Assembly (NCBI GenBank): GCA_030040115.1
Contig: JASHUH010000579.1
Location: 1 to 9,813, forward strand
DNA from: Acidobacteriaceae bacterium
GTDB lineage: Bacteria > Acidobacteriota > Terriglobia > Terriglobales > Acidobacteriaceae
Reading direction: 5' to 3'
DNA: 9,813 nt
The notes below the pieces were generated by a model. The model did not search any database and was not told where the DNA came from. It was given only the letters and a program-made list of their open reading frames with translations. Of the stretch, positions 1-6,730 are shown one piece after another; position 1 is the stretch's first letter; each line of letters starts with the position of its first letter. A program made the translations under genes and the position numbers.

Positions 1-1242
1 GGAATCGTCATTCGCCGAACGGAGTTGCCGAGTAGCGTGTCGGTCGGCCTCACCGCGCTCTATACCGGGAAATTGCGCGGAGATCGCATTACCGGCATGG
101 GAACATGGTCATGGCCCGGCCATTGGAATGAACACAATCCGGGCGCCCCCTGGTTTGCGACCGTTCAACACAACGGCAGCCAAGCACTCCCGCCGGTTCC
201 GGGGCCGCTTGTTTCGCCTGAGGTGCATGCCGACGGCAGTGTGACCTTCAGGGCGTTTCGCCCTTCCTCGCTGGAGATGTTCGTTCAGATCGATGGCGAA
301 CAGCCGGTGATCATGCAGAAAGACGACTTCGGTGTCTGGAGCCTCACGACAAAGCCTCTCGCCCCGGATTACTATGGTTATATCTTCCAGGACACCAGCA
401 TCCCAGTTATTGATCCATCGAATCCACTTATCCTGCCGAATTTATTGCAAACGGAAACCATGGTCCATGTACCCGGGCCATCTTCGCTGCCTTGGGAAAT
501 CAGTGACGGCCCGCACGGAACCGTAGATCATCATTTCTTTAAATCGGAAGTGATCGGCGACGAACGCGACTTCTACGTCTATACTCCTCCTGGGTACGAC
601 ACCCGCGCCCATGTCAAATATCCAGTACTGTACCTGCTGCACGGTTACGGCCAGTATTCCAGCAGCTGGACAGAAGTTGCATTCGCCAACCGCATTCTCG
701 ACCATCTGATCGACGAGGGAACGGCGAAGCCGATGATTGTGGTTATGCCGGATGGATATGGAGGAACGGACATCCTGGCTCCGAACGCCTATTGGAACGA
801 TGACTTGCGCAAGCGGAACTTCGAACGGTTCAAAGAGTCGCTTTTCAATGAGGTGATGTCGCGAGTCGAGCGCGAGTACAAGGTGGCGACGGGCAGGGAA
901 GCGACGGCCATTGCGGGCCTTTCCATGGGAGGCGCGCAATCGGTGATTATCGGGCTGAATAACCTGGATCGATTCGCATGGGTGGGCTCGTTCAGCTCCG
1001 GTGGGTTGAGAGAGAGCTTTGGCGAGGAATTCCCGGGATTGAACGCATCGGTAAATTCGAAGCTGCACTTGTTATGGGTTGCTTGCGGCAAGGACGATGG
1101 CCTGTTTAGCATTAACCGCGATTTTAATACGTGGCTAACATCCCAGGGGATTACCCACACCGATATCGAGACCCCCGGGAATCACACTTGGATGGTTTGG
1201 CGCCGGAATTTAGCGGCGTTTGCGCCGTTGCTATTCCGCTAA
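1..1242 (+). CDS. Esterase (feruloyl/acetyl esterase, esterase D class) with N-terminal E-set domain, 5'-partial
   Basis: The reading frame is open from base 1, so the start lies outside the window; residues are numbered here from the codon at 25. The first ~55 residues (rich in G, T and W, around WSWPGHWNEH) look like the end of another small beta domain. Residues ~62-150 resemble the E-set/CBM48-like module that precedes bacterial feruloyl and acetyl-xylan esterases. Residues ~170-405 form an esterase D-type alpha/beta hydrolase: oxyanion motif LLHGYG (His206), nucleophile elbow GLSMGG (Ser300), acid in CGKDDG (Asp358) and catalytic histidine in GNHTW (His387). The full triad suggests an active enzyme removing acyl groups (ferulate, acetate or similar) from plant polysaccharide. 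The specificity cannot be read from sequence. The stop TAA at 1240 lies inside a long inverted repeat. The next gene follows 95 bp later on the same strand. Confidence 0.85.
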   Translation, partial: GIVIRRTELPSSVSVGLTALYTGKLRGDRITGMGTWSWPGHWNEHNPGAPWFATVQHNGSQALPPVPGPLVSPEVHADGSVTFRAFRPSSLEMFVQIDGEQPVIMQKDDFGVWSLTTKPLAPDYYGYIFQDTSIPVIDPSNPLILPNLLQTETMVHVPGPSSLPWEISDGPHGTVDHHFFKSEVIGDERDFYVYTPPGYDTRAHVKYPVLYLLHGYGQYSSSWTEVAFANRILDHLIDEGTAKPMIVVMPDGYGGTDILAPNAYWNDDLRKRNFERFKESLFNEVMSRVEREYKVATGREATAIAGLSMGGAQSVIIGLNNLDRFAWVGSFSSGGLRESFGEEFPGLNASVNSKLHLLWVACGKDDGLFSINRDFNTWLTSQGITHTDIETPGNHTWMVWRRNLAAFAPLLFR

Positions 1243-1248
1243 ATTCCG
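1204..1248 (+). repeat. 13-bp perfect inverted repeat across the esterase stop codon
   Basis: CGGAATTTAGCGG (1204-1216) is exactly complementary to CCGCTAAATTCCG (1236-1248), with a 19-nt loop; the TAA stop at 1240-1242 lies in the right arm. A competing 5-bp hairpin, CGGCG-TTTG-CGCCG (1214-1227), overlaps the left arm. No T-run follows, so this is not a classical intrinsic terminator. It may protect the 3' end of the message or act as a Rho-independent-like pause. Confidence 0.6.
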
Positions 1249-1301
1249 TTGCCGATGATGAGGCAATGCAGGTCTCCGACGTCCTGAACACAGGTGAATA
1301 T

Positions 1302-1315
1302 TGATCGACCGATCA
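1302..1315. promoter_or_regulatory. Candidate operator palindrome TGATCG-AC-CGATCA
   Basis: A perfect 6-bp inverted repeat with a 2-bp spacer lies 22 bp before the ATG of the GH140-like gene, in the short gap after the esterase. Its position and symmetry suit a dimeric transcription factor site. A near-identical core, ATCGAACGATCA, appears at 6650-6661 in the fucosidase promoter (11 of 12 bases match ATCGACCGATCA). No clean -35/-10 pair is visible around it. Confidence 0.4.
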
Positions 1316-1337
1316 TAACGGCGAAAGCGAGTTGAAT

Positions 1338-2828
1338 ATGCGAATTCTCCGGACCCATCCGCAAGTGTTTCAAAGCGTGCTGTTGTGGGCGTTGTTAGGC
1401 GCTCTGGCTGGCGCCGCGGAGGCGCAGCAACACATGAATCGGGAACTGGCGACGGGGGCTTACCGGCCGGCATTTCCGCTCAAGCTGAGCGCGAATCACC
1501 GGTTCCTTGTGGATCAAAACAACAGGCCATTTCTAATCGTTGGCGACACTCCCCAGGGCCTGATGGGCCGGCTGACCGAGCAAGGGGCCGAAGAGTACTT
1601 TGCGGACCGCGAGGCGCATGGGTTCAACACCGCGGGCTGGATCGACGTGGCGTGCGCCGGCAACGATTATCCCGATAATCCGACCGGCGCCACGGTCGAC
1701 GGCATTGTTCCCTTTACAGGGTTTGTGCCCGGAGGAACCGACTACACTCATTACGATATTTCCAAGCCGAACGAAGCGTATTTCACGCGCCTCGATCACA
1801 TGGTCGAGATCGCCGCGGCGCACGACATTTTCGTGTTCATCGATCCGATGGAGACAATCGGCTGGCTCAAGACTTTGCGGAACAATGGGATGAGCGCATC
1901 CTATGCTTACGGACAGTATCTGGGACGCCGCTACAAAAAGCATTCGAACGTGGGATGGATCAGCGGCAACGACTTCAATAACTGGCGCGTCCCCAGTGAC
2001 GATGCACTGGCGCAAGCGGTTGCAAAAGGCATCCAATCGGTCGCTCCCGAACAACTCCAAACTGTGGAGCTCAATGTATTTACTAGCTCCTCGCTCGACG
2101 ATCAAGGCTGGGCGCCAATCATTTCCTTGAACGGCACATACACATATTCCGCGACTTATATTCAGATGTTGCACAGTTATAACCAAACGCCTATTATGCC
2201 CGCGTATCTGGTCGAAGCGCACTATGATCTGGAGCAAGTCGGTCAGCCAACCGATTATGGGACGCCGGAGGTTCTGCGCCGCGAAGAGTATTGGACCATG
2301 CTGAGCGGCGGAGTTGGCCAATTCTACGGAAACCGGTATAGCTGGGACCTTACGCCCGGCTGGGATTCCTACATTGACACACTCGGAGTGATACAACTTG
2401 GCATATGGAAAGACTTTTTCTCTTCTCTGCCCTGGCAGGATCTAGTGCCCGATCAGCATCACGAAACGCTCACGGCCGGTTACGGAACTTTCGGCGACGC
2501 CGAGGTGCATCTTGACCCGAAGTCGTTGACGGCGAAGATGGAGCCGCGTGTAAGTCAGAGCGACTATTCTACGGCGGCGCGCACGCCGAACGGCGCCTAT
2601 GTGGTTCTGTACATGCCTACCGCACGGACCGTCACCATTGACATGACCCGACTGCGCGGCCCCGCCGCAGGCGAGTGGTTCGACCCGACAGCCGGGACTT
2701 ACCAGATGATTTCCGGAGCACCTTTTCCCAGCGCAGGGACGCGACAGTTCACGCCTCCCGGGAACAACGCGGCTGGCGATAGTGACTGGGTGCTGCTCTT
2801 GAACGCTGCGGGTGCGGAAAAGCGGTAG
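1338..2828 (+). CDS. Exported DUF4038 / GH140-like glycosidase (apiosidase-like) with C-terminal collagen-binding-like domain
   Basis: ATG at 1338 (496 residues) is preferred; an in-frame TTG at 1332 would add two residues, and the ribosome site is weak for either. Residues 1-29 form a Sec signal peptide with a hydrophobic core (VLLWALLGALAG) ending AEA before QQ. The mature protein opens with the family signature PLKLSANHRFLVDQNNRPFL, followed by VGDTPQGLM, typical of DUF4038. A TIM-barrel glycosidase follows, with candidate catalytic residues Asp212 (SGNDFNN) and Glu293 (LVEAHYDLE); GH140 uses an Asp/Glu pair. Residues ~410-490 (GAYVVLYMPTARTVTIDM ... WFDPTAG) match the 'putative collagen-binding' C-terminal domain that usually accompanies DUF4038. 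The characterised GH140 enzyme cleaves at apiose in rhamnogalacturonan II, but DUF4038 proteins are diverse, so the substrate is inferred. It probably acts in the periplasm or outside the cell. Confidence 0.85.
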   Translation: MRILRTHPQVFQSVLLWALLGALAGAAEAQQHMNRELATGAYRPAFPLKLSANHRFLVDQNNRPFLIVGDTPQGLMGRLTEQGAEEYFADREAHGFNTAGWIDVACAGNDYPDNPTGATVDGIVPFTGFVPGGTDYTHYDISKPNEAYFTRLDHMVEIAAAHDIFVFIDPMETIGWLKTLRNNGMSASYAYGQYLGRRYKKHSNVGWISGNDFNNWRVPSDDALAQAVAKGIQSVAPEQLQTVELNVFTSSSLDDQGWAPIISLNGTYTYSATYIQMLHSYNQTPIMPAYLVEAHYDLEQVGQPTDYGTPEVLRREEYWTMLSGGVGQFYGNRYSWDLTPGWDSYIDTLGVIQLGIWKDFFSSLPWQDLVPDQHHETLTAGYGTFGDAEVHLDPKSLTAKMEPRVSQSDYSTAARTPNGAYVVLYMPTARTVTIDMTRLRGPAAGEWFDPTAGTYQMISGAPFPSAGTRQFTPPGNNAAGDSDWVLLLNAAGAEKR

Positions 2829-2842
2829 TGGGAGGGTTCGGG

Positions 2843-2878
2843 AAAAAACCTCAGCTTTGGCGCTGGCGAGCGCTGAGG
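2843..2878 (-). terminator. Intrinsic terminator for the minus-strand operon
   Basis: Read on the minus strand, CCTCAGC (2878-2872) pairs with GCTGAGG (2855-2849), a perfect 7-bp stem with a 16-nt loop that can fold further (GCT-CGCC-AGC). Six T residues follow directly (2848-2843). The T-run exists only in this orientation, so it ends minus-strand transcription coming from the permeases, or from the small frame ending at 2902. Plus-strand transcripts would carry the same stem without a T-run. Confidence 0.75.
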
Positions 2879-2901
2879 GACGCGGGAGCCTGGAAAGAGG
2901 A

Positions 2902-3006
2902 CTACTTTTGAGATCCAGGATCAGGAAGGTTGAGCGCCTTTCGGAACCAATCCGATCGTAATCCAATAAGCACGGCGCCTGCGACCAGCCAAATAATCCC
3001 GGCCAT
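2902..3006 (-). CDS. Possible 34-residue single-span membrane peptide
   Basis: This minus-strand frame begins MAGIIWLVAGAVLIGL: about 15 hydrophobic residues, then a charged, amphipathic tail rich in W, R, K, D and P. GGAG precedes the ATG by only 3 nt, which is close for a ribosome site. The frame stays open upstream to an alternative ATG at 3111, but the added residues look non-coding. It lies 222 bp beyond the FucP-like gene on the same strand, and its stop is 23 bp before a strong minus-strand terminator. That placement is the main reason to take it seriously. I do not recognise a family; it could also be a chance frame in a 3' untranslated region. Confidence 0.3.
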   Translation of the reverse strand: MAGIIWLVAGAVLIGLRSDWFRKALNLPDPGSQK

Positions 3007-3228
3007 CTTCTCCGGTGAGCAAACCCCACCCGACGACCGCACAAAAATGGAAGCCAAGCAATGGCGTGAAAACACAATGCCCCCGCGCCAAGATTTCAGA
3101 GCTCTACTCATTAAAAAAGCGTTGATTCATTCCCTTGCTGAAGTACGAGCTATTTGCCAGACAAGTCATTGCCGTTCGTGCGCAGTTGGCAGAAAAATCC
3201 GGGGCGTGCGAATCAGCGTCGAGTTACC

Positions 3229-4494
3229 CTATGCCAAACCTGTTTGTGCGGGCTTCGATCCCCACAGCCCGTAATATGCGATAAAAAGATAGCAGAGTAG
3301 GGGAAGCACGAAAGCGTGCTGGATGCCTATCTGGTCGGCCAGTGCGCCCAACAGGAAGGGAATCACCGCACCCCCGAGGCACGCCGTCATCATGAGTCCT
3401 GATCCTTTGCTGGTCATCGGACCAAGGCCGGCGACTCCCAAGGCGAAGATGTTGGGGAACATGATGGAATTGAAGAAGCCACAAAGCACCAGGGTCCAGA
3501 TCGCGATCTCGCCGCTGGTGAGCGTTGAAGCAGAGAGGAACATAGCCGCGGCGATGCCGAAGGTCCCAAGCAGTCTGCCGGATGAAATCCTGGTCAGCAT
3601 CCAGGAGCCGAGCAAGCGACCGATCAGTGCCCCGAACCAGTAGAGCGAGACTAGAAAGGAGGCGGTTCTGGCGCTGCTCATGCCTTGGTTCTTGAAGTAA
3701 TTGACCGCGATGGAAGCCAGACCGACCTCTACGCCAACATAGAGAAAGATGCCTAATGCCCCCAGCACCGTATGCCTGTATCTCCAGATACTGCGGGTTG
3801 GGGTTAAGTCACCTTCCTTGCCAGGGTCCAACGCTTGGGCCTGGGCGCCAGGCGGCAGGCGCATAAACGCGACGGCGATCCCCAACAGTAGAAGCCCGGC
3901 GGCGATCAGCATATATGGCGCTTTTACCGTGCTGGCAATGCTCGCCGGGGAAGCCAGCTTGGCTGGATCTGTGAGAATGTAGGCCCCGGCAAGCAGCGGG
4001 GCGAGAGCCGCGCCGATGGAATTAAAAGCCTGCGCGAGAGTCAAGCGTGCGGGAGCGCTGTGCTCAGGGCCGAGGATCACTACGTACGGATTGGCTGCGG
4101 TCTGGAGCCCAGTCACACCTGCACCCACGATAAAGACAGCGGAGAGAAACATCGGAAAATTAACCAGTTTGGCCGCGGGAACAAACAGCAGGGCGCCCAC
4201 TACCTGGATAAACAAGGAAACGACCATGGTTTGCTTGTAGCCAATGATCTCAATCAGCTTGGACGACGGGGCGGAGAAAATAAAATAGGCGAGGAAAAAC
4301 GCCGAATCCGCAAGCATTGCCCATGCGTATCCGAGATTGAAGATCGAGCGCAGATGGGGCACAAGCGCCATGTTCAGGGTGGTGATGAACCCGAAAATGA
4401 AGAACAGCGCCGTAATCGTAATGAATGGGCCTATGTAGTCAGGCGCGCTTTGCGCCGTTGAGAATGCCGATCGAGTCGCCATACAACTTCCCAT
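3229..4494 (-). CDS. FucP-type MFS sugar permease (fucose/glucose/galactose:H+ symporter family)
   Basis: A 421-residue protein, usual length for the FHS/FucP branch of the major facilitator superfamily, with about 12 membrane spans. Family signatures are in order: FFIFGFITTLN (31-41) in span 1, GYKQTMVVSLF (85-95), GALLFVPAA (100-108), LQTAANPYVVILGP (130-143) and LAQAFNSIG. It should import a hexose or 6-deoxyhexose across the inner membrane with a cation. Two acidic residues important in E. coli FucP (Asp46, Glu135) align by eye with Met42 and Gln131, while Asp63 in span 2 sits where FucP has Gln. Substrate and coupling may therefore differ from FucP, and no gene symbol is given. Met5 (4482) is an alternative start; GGGAAG precedes it, AGGAA lies close before Met1. 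The gene is second in the operon, 152 bp after the ExuT-like gene. Confidence 0.85.
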   Translation of the reverse strand: MGSCMATRSAFSTAQSAPDYIGPFITITALFFIFGFITTLNMALVPHLRSIFNLGYAWAMLADSAFFLAYFIFSAPSSKLIEIIGYKQTMVVSLFIQVVGALLFVPAAKLVNFPMFLSAVFIVGAGVTGLQTAANPYVVILGPEHSAPARLTLAQAFNSIGAALAPLLAGAYILTDPAKLASPASIASTVKAPYMLIAAGLLLLGIAVAFMRLPPGAQAQALDPGKEGDLTPTRSIWRYRHTVLGALGIFLYVGVEVGLASIAVNYFKNQGMSSARTASFLVSLYWFGALIGRLLGSWMLTRISSGRLLGTFGIAAAMFLSASTLTSGEIAIWTLVLCGFFNSIMFPNIFALGVAGLGPMTSKGSGLMMTACLGGAVIPFLLGALADQIGIQHAFVLPLLCYLFIAYYGLWGSKPAQTGLA

Positions 4495-4580
4495 TTCCTG
4501 AAGGGTTAGCCTTACTTGAAATCTTATGCCGAGTTGAGGTCATTCTGCGACGAACGAAGCGCGCTTTCCGTCTCTGGATC

Positions 4581-4598
4581 GGATTTTTCCCGAAATCC
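4581..4598 (-). repeat. Small hairpin between the two permease genes
   Basis: GGATTT and AAATCC form a 6-bp perfect stem with a 6-nt loop within the 152-bp gap between the ExuT-like and FucP-like genes. No T-run follows on the minus strand, so it is not a clear terminator. It could be an mRNA processing or stability element, or chance. Confidence 0.25.
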
Positions 4599-4646
4599 AA
4601 ATTAGAACCTCGCAATTCCCAGCGATAACTCTGCGAAACCATCGCT

Positions 4647-5882
4647 TTACACTTGAGCGGTTTGCGACAGCCGATGCGCTGGCTCCGTTTTTCGCGGCAG
4701 AACCCAAACAATCCAGGCGGCTACTAACGGAATCACCCCGAAAAGCACAAAAGCCGGCCGGAACGAATAATGGTCGACCAGCCATCCAGTGACTAAACTG
4801 AAAATCATTCCCCCCACGCCCGAGCCCATACTGGCGAATCCCCAAATGGAGGCCACCGCTCCCTTGGGAAAGACATCGCCGGGTAGAGCCAGCAGATTTG
4901 CCAGAGCGCCGCAATAGCCAAAGGTTGCCGCGGCAATGAGAGCAATGCATCCGGCTGCGCTGCTGATCCCTCCCACCAAGGCCGCCGGAGCCATTAATGC
5001 AGAGAAGATGAGGATCGCCATCCGGCGCGCCGTCGCCGGCCCGAACCCAGCGCGCGACAGACCGGTGAAGACAGCGCCGCCGGCAAGATTCCCCAGCGTC
5101 GCAGTGAAGAATGGGATCCATGCCGTTTCACCGATTTCCCGCATCGAAAAGGAGTGGGCAACCTTAAGGTATTGCGGGAACCAGAAGACGTAGAAATACC
5201 AAACCGGATCGCTGAAGACCTTCGAAAGGGTGAACTGCCAAAGGAATCTGGATCGCAGCAGCGATTTGAGCGGAAGGCGGTCCGGCTGCTCTCCTTTGCC
5301 GGTTGCTTCTGGCTCCCGGTACATTGCAAGCCACCCCAGCAGCCATAAGAAACCCAGCAGACCGATGGCGACAAATGCAGTCCGCCATCCACCCGCGAGC
5401 ATAATCCATGCGAGTAATGGAGGAGCGAGAATGGCTCCGATGGAGGCGCCGCTGTTGAAGATTCCCGAGGCGTGAGATCGCTCTTCAGGGGGAAACCACT
5501 CGGTGACCAGCTTCACGCCCGCGGGATAATTGCCGGCCTCTCCAACGCCTAAAAGGAACTGAAAAATCCCCAGGCTCAAAGCGCCCGCAGAAAGCGCATT
5601 CAGAATCTCCGCGCCGGACCAGAACGCGATGGTTAAGCCGTAACCAATCCTGGTTCCCAGCCGGTCGAGCAATCTGCCTGAAACGCCGTTCATGAACGTA
5701 TAAGCCAGCATGAAGGCAAAAACGATTCGCGCATAGCTGGTGGCCGAAATACGAAATTGCTGGAGCAGCACCGGCGCCAGCACCGAAAGCGTTTGGCGAT
5801 TCAGGTAATTGATGACCGTCGCGACAAACGCGAAACTCAGCATCCACCATTTTCTACGGTCTTTCGCAATGAATATTCGCAT
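4647..5882 (-). CDS. ExuT-type MFS permease (hexuronate / anion:cation symporter family)
   Basis: A 411-residue, 12-span permease of the ACS branch of the major facilitator superfamily. Visible signatures are INYLNRQTLSVLAP (24-37) in span 1, the loop 2-3 motif GRLLDRLGTRIGY (69-81), GVGEAGNYPAG (112-122), VTEWFPPEERSHASGIFNSG and IGAILAPPL. The second half carries DPVWYFYVFWFPQYL and REIGETAWIPFF, which parallel E. coli ExuT. It should import a hexuronate such as galacturonate or glucuronate with a proton; other sugar acids transported by this family cannot be excluded. The ATG at 5882 fits the family N-terminus, though the ribosome site (GGGA) is weak. It is first in a two-gene minus-strand unit with the FucP-like permease. 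The palindrome TGATATATCA lies 48 bp upstream, pointing to repressor control. Confidence 0.85.
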   Translation of the reverse strand: MRIFIAKDRRKWWMLSFAFVATVINYLNRQTLSVLAPVLLQQFRISATSYARIVFAFMLAYTFMNGVSGRLLDRLGTRIGYGLTIAFWSGAEILNALSAGALSLGIFQFLLGVGEAGNYPAGVKLVTEWFPPEERSHASGIFNSGASIGAILAPPLLAWIMLAGGWRTAFVAIGLLGFLWLLGWLAMYREPEATGKGEQPDRLPLKSLLRSRFLWQFTLSKVFSDPVWYFYVFWFPQYLKVAHSFSMREIGETAWIPFFTATLGNLAGGAVFTGLSRAGFGPATARRMAILIFSALMAPAALVGGISSAAGCIALIAAATFGYCGALANLLALPGDVFPKGAVASIWGFASMGSGVGGMIFSLVTGWLVDHYSFRPAFVLFGVIPLVAAWIVWVLPRKTEPAHRLSQTAQV

Positions 5883-5930
5883 CGGGAATCCCAGTTGACG
5901 GAAGATCGGAGTTGCGAGAGCGTCTACTGC

Positions 5931-5940
5931 TGATATATCA
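5931..5940. promoter_or_regulatory. Candidate operator TGATATATCA upstream of the permease operon
   Basis: A perfect 10-bp palindrome lies 48 bp before the ExuT-like start codon and 109 bp before the dehydrogenase pseudogene start, so it sits in a former divergent promoter region. The identical 10-mer occurs at 6634-6643 in the fucosidase promoter and a one-base variant at 8471-8480. Unlike those copies, no TTGACA is found 12 bp upstream on either strand. FCD-type GntR repressors bind AT-rich palindromes of similar form, but the regulator is not in the window. Confidence 0.5.
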
Positions 5941-6049
5941 TGAATTCACCTGAAATAGAGGGAAAAAGTGGTTGCGGCTGGACGTATGGCCGCCCATCGG
6001 TCGGGATTCCTATATCTTTTGGCCGCCTCAGAGGCCAGAAGGAAAATTC

Positions 6050-6621
6050 ATGAAGGCGCTCCTTCTCTCCGCATACAAAAAATTAGACCTGGTCGAAAGG
6101 CAAATAGCCGCAGGCTGACGTTGACGACTAACTCATCCGTGTTCAAGGTGGTGCATCTGCGGAATGGACATGCATGGCTACAATGAGACGATGAAACTCC
6201 GTCTGCCGCCGATCGTCATGGGACATGAAGAAGCCGCCGGAACTGTTGAGGCTGGGGCAGCGCGCTGTCGGATTTTTGTCTGGGCGATCCTGTTACGTTC
6301 CTCCACCATTTCTTGCGGCAAGTGCTTTACTGTCGCTGCGGCTTGGTCAACCTGTGCGATCACCGGGAGCGATGGGAGCTTCGCCGCGCGATTTTCGCCG
6401 CGCGGGGCGTTTGCCGAGCACCGAACCAAATTTGCGCATCGCGTACTCCATTCCCCGCGCCATGCCGTTTGCGCCTGCAGCGCTTATTCGAGCCGTATCC
6501 GTCGCATCTCCCTTACCTCCATCGCACTGGAGGATCCGGTCGTACCCATGGGAGCGGGCATGATCGGTTTGGCCACGCTGCGGGCTGTAGTGCTGGCCGC
6601 TTTGGCGGGAAGCTCTTGACA
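6050..6621 (+). pseudogene. Zinc-dependent medium-chain sugar/alcohol dehydrogenase remnant, frameshifted and truncated
   Basis: The ATG at 6050 is preceded by AGAAGGA and starts a typical MDR N-terminus, MKALLLSAYKKLDLVERQ, halted by TGA at 6116. Homology then continues across frames: CGMDMHGYNETM and LPPIVMGHE (from 6158), LSDFCLGDPVTF, STISCGKCF, YCRCGLVNLCDHRE (completing the structural zinc CxxCxxC...C motif), GAFAE, RIAYSIPRAMPFAPAALI, and the nucleotide-binding GAGMIGLATLRA near 6551-6586. At least five frame changes are needed to join these blocks. The remnant stops after the first Rossmann turn, so roughly the C-terminal half of a ~345-residue enzyme is missing. It was probably a sorbitol/galactitol-type or sugar dehydrogenase, once divergent from the permease operon. 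Neighbouring genes are intact, so general sequencing error is unlikely. Confidence 0.8.
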
Positions 6622-6646
6622 ATAAGATGATTTTGATATATCACTT
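6616..6646 (+). promoter_or_regulatory. Fucosidase promoter/operator: TTGACA-N12-TGATATATCACTT
   Basis: A consensus -35 hexamer TTGACA (6616-6621) is followed after 12 nt by TGATATATCA (6634-6643), a perfect palindrome overlapping the expected -10 zone; TATATC (15-nt spacing) or TATCAC (17-nt spacing) could serve as -10. The same arrangement recurs at 8453-8483. A repressor bound at the palindrome would block RNA polymerase. The site lies 116 bp before the fucosidase ATG, leaving a leader of about 110 nt. Confidence 0.55.
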
Positions 6647-6666
6647 GCAATCGAACGATCAAAATC
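6629..6666. repeat. 9-bp inverted repeat GATTTTGAT / ATCAAAATC in the fucosidase promoter
   Basis: GATTTTGAT (6629-6637) and ATCAAAATC (6658-6666) are exact complements 20 nt apart, centred just downstream of the TGATATATCA palindrome. The right arm overlaps the ATCGAACGATCA element (6650-6661). The spacing of about three helical turns between arm centres would suit a second or dimeric protein-binding site. Confidence 0.4.
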
Positions 6667-6699
6667 GCGCTCTGTCCAAGTCTAAAGGGAGCGCGCCTG

Positions 6700-6730
6700 C
6701 CCGTCCCGATTCGATGTGAATCGGTGCGGG
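6700..6730 (+). promoter_or_regulatory. Stable hairpin in the fucosidase mRNA leader
   Basis: CCGATTC (6706-6712) pairs with GAATCGG (6718-6724) around the loop GATGT. After one mismatch (6705/6725) the stem continues with a G-U pair (6704/6726) and four more pairs (6700-6703 with 6727-6730), giving about 12 pairs. It ends 31 nt before the ATG, upstream of the AGGAG ribosome site. No T-run follows, so an mRNA stability or regulatory role is more likely than termination. Confidence 0.5.

Larger units (their letters stand above)
2829..3228. other. Convergent intergenic region (400 bp)
   Basis: This gap separates the plus-strand glycosidase from the minus-strand permease operon. It holds a minus-strand intrinsic terminator (2843-2878) and a possible small minus-strand membrane-peptide gene (2902-3006). 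Nothing convincing is visible in 3007-3228: open frames there on either strand lack family resemblance and good ribosome sites. Confidence 0.6.

Noticed and set aside
442..1068. 208-codon minus-strand frame opposite the esterase
   Set aside because: The plus-strand frame has a complete catalytic triad; the antisense translation shows no family features.
1533..2396. 287-codon minus-strand frame
   Set aside because: It lies wholly opposite the DUF4038/GH140-like gene, has no recognisable domain, and is explained by codon bias of the real gene.
2930..3274. 114-codon plus-strand frame in the convergent gap
   Set aside because: No family resemblance or ribosome site, and it overlaps the end of the FucP-like gene.
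6164..6619. 151-codon plus-strand frame as an intact gene
   Set aside because: It contains only some dehydrogenase blocks; others of the same enzyme lie in the two other frames, so it is part of a pseudogene and not a gene of its own.
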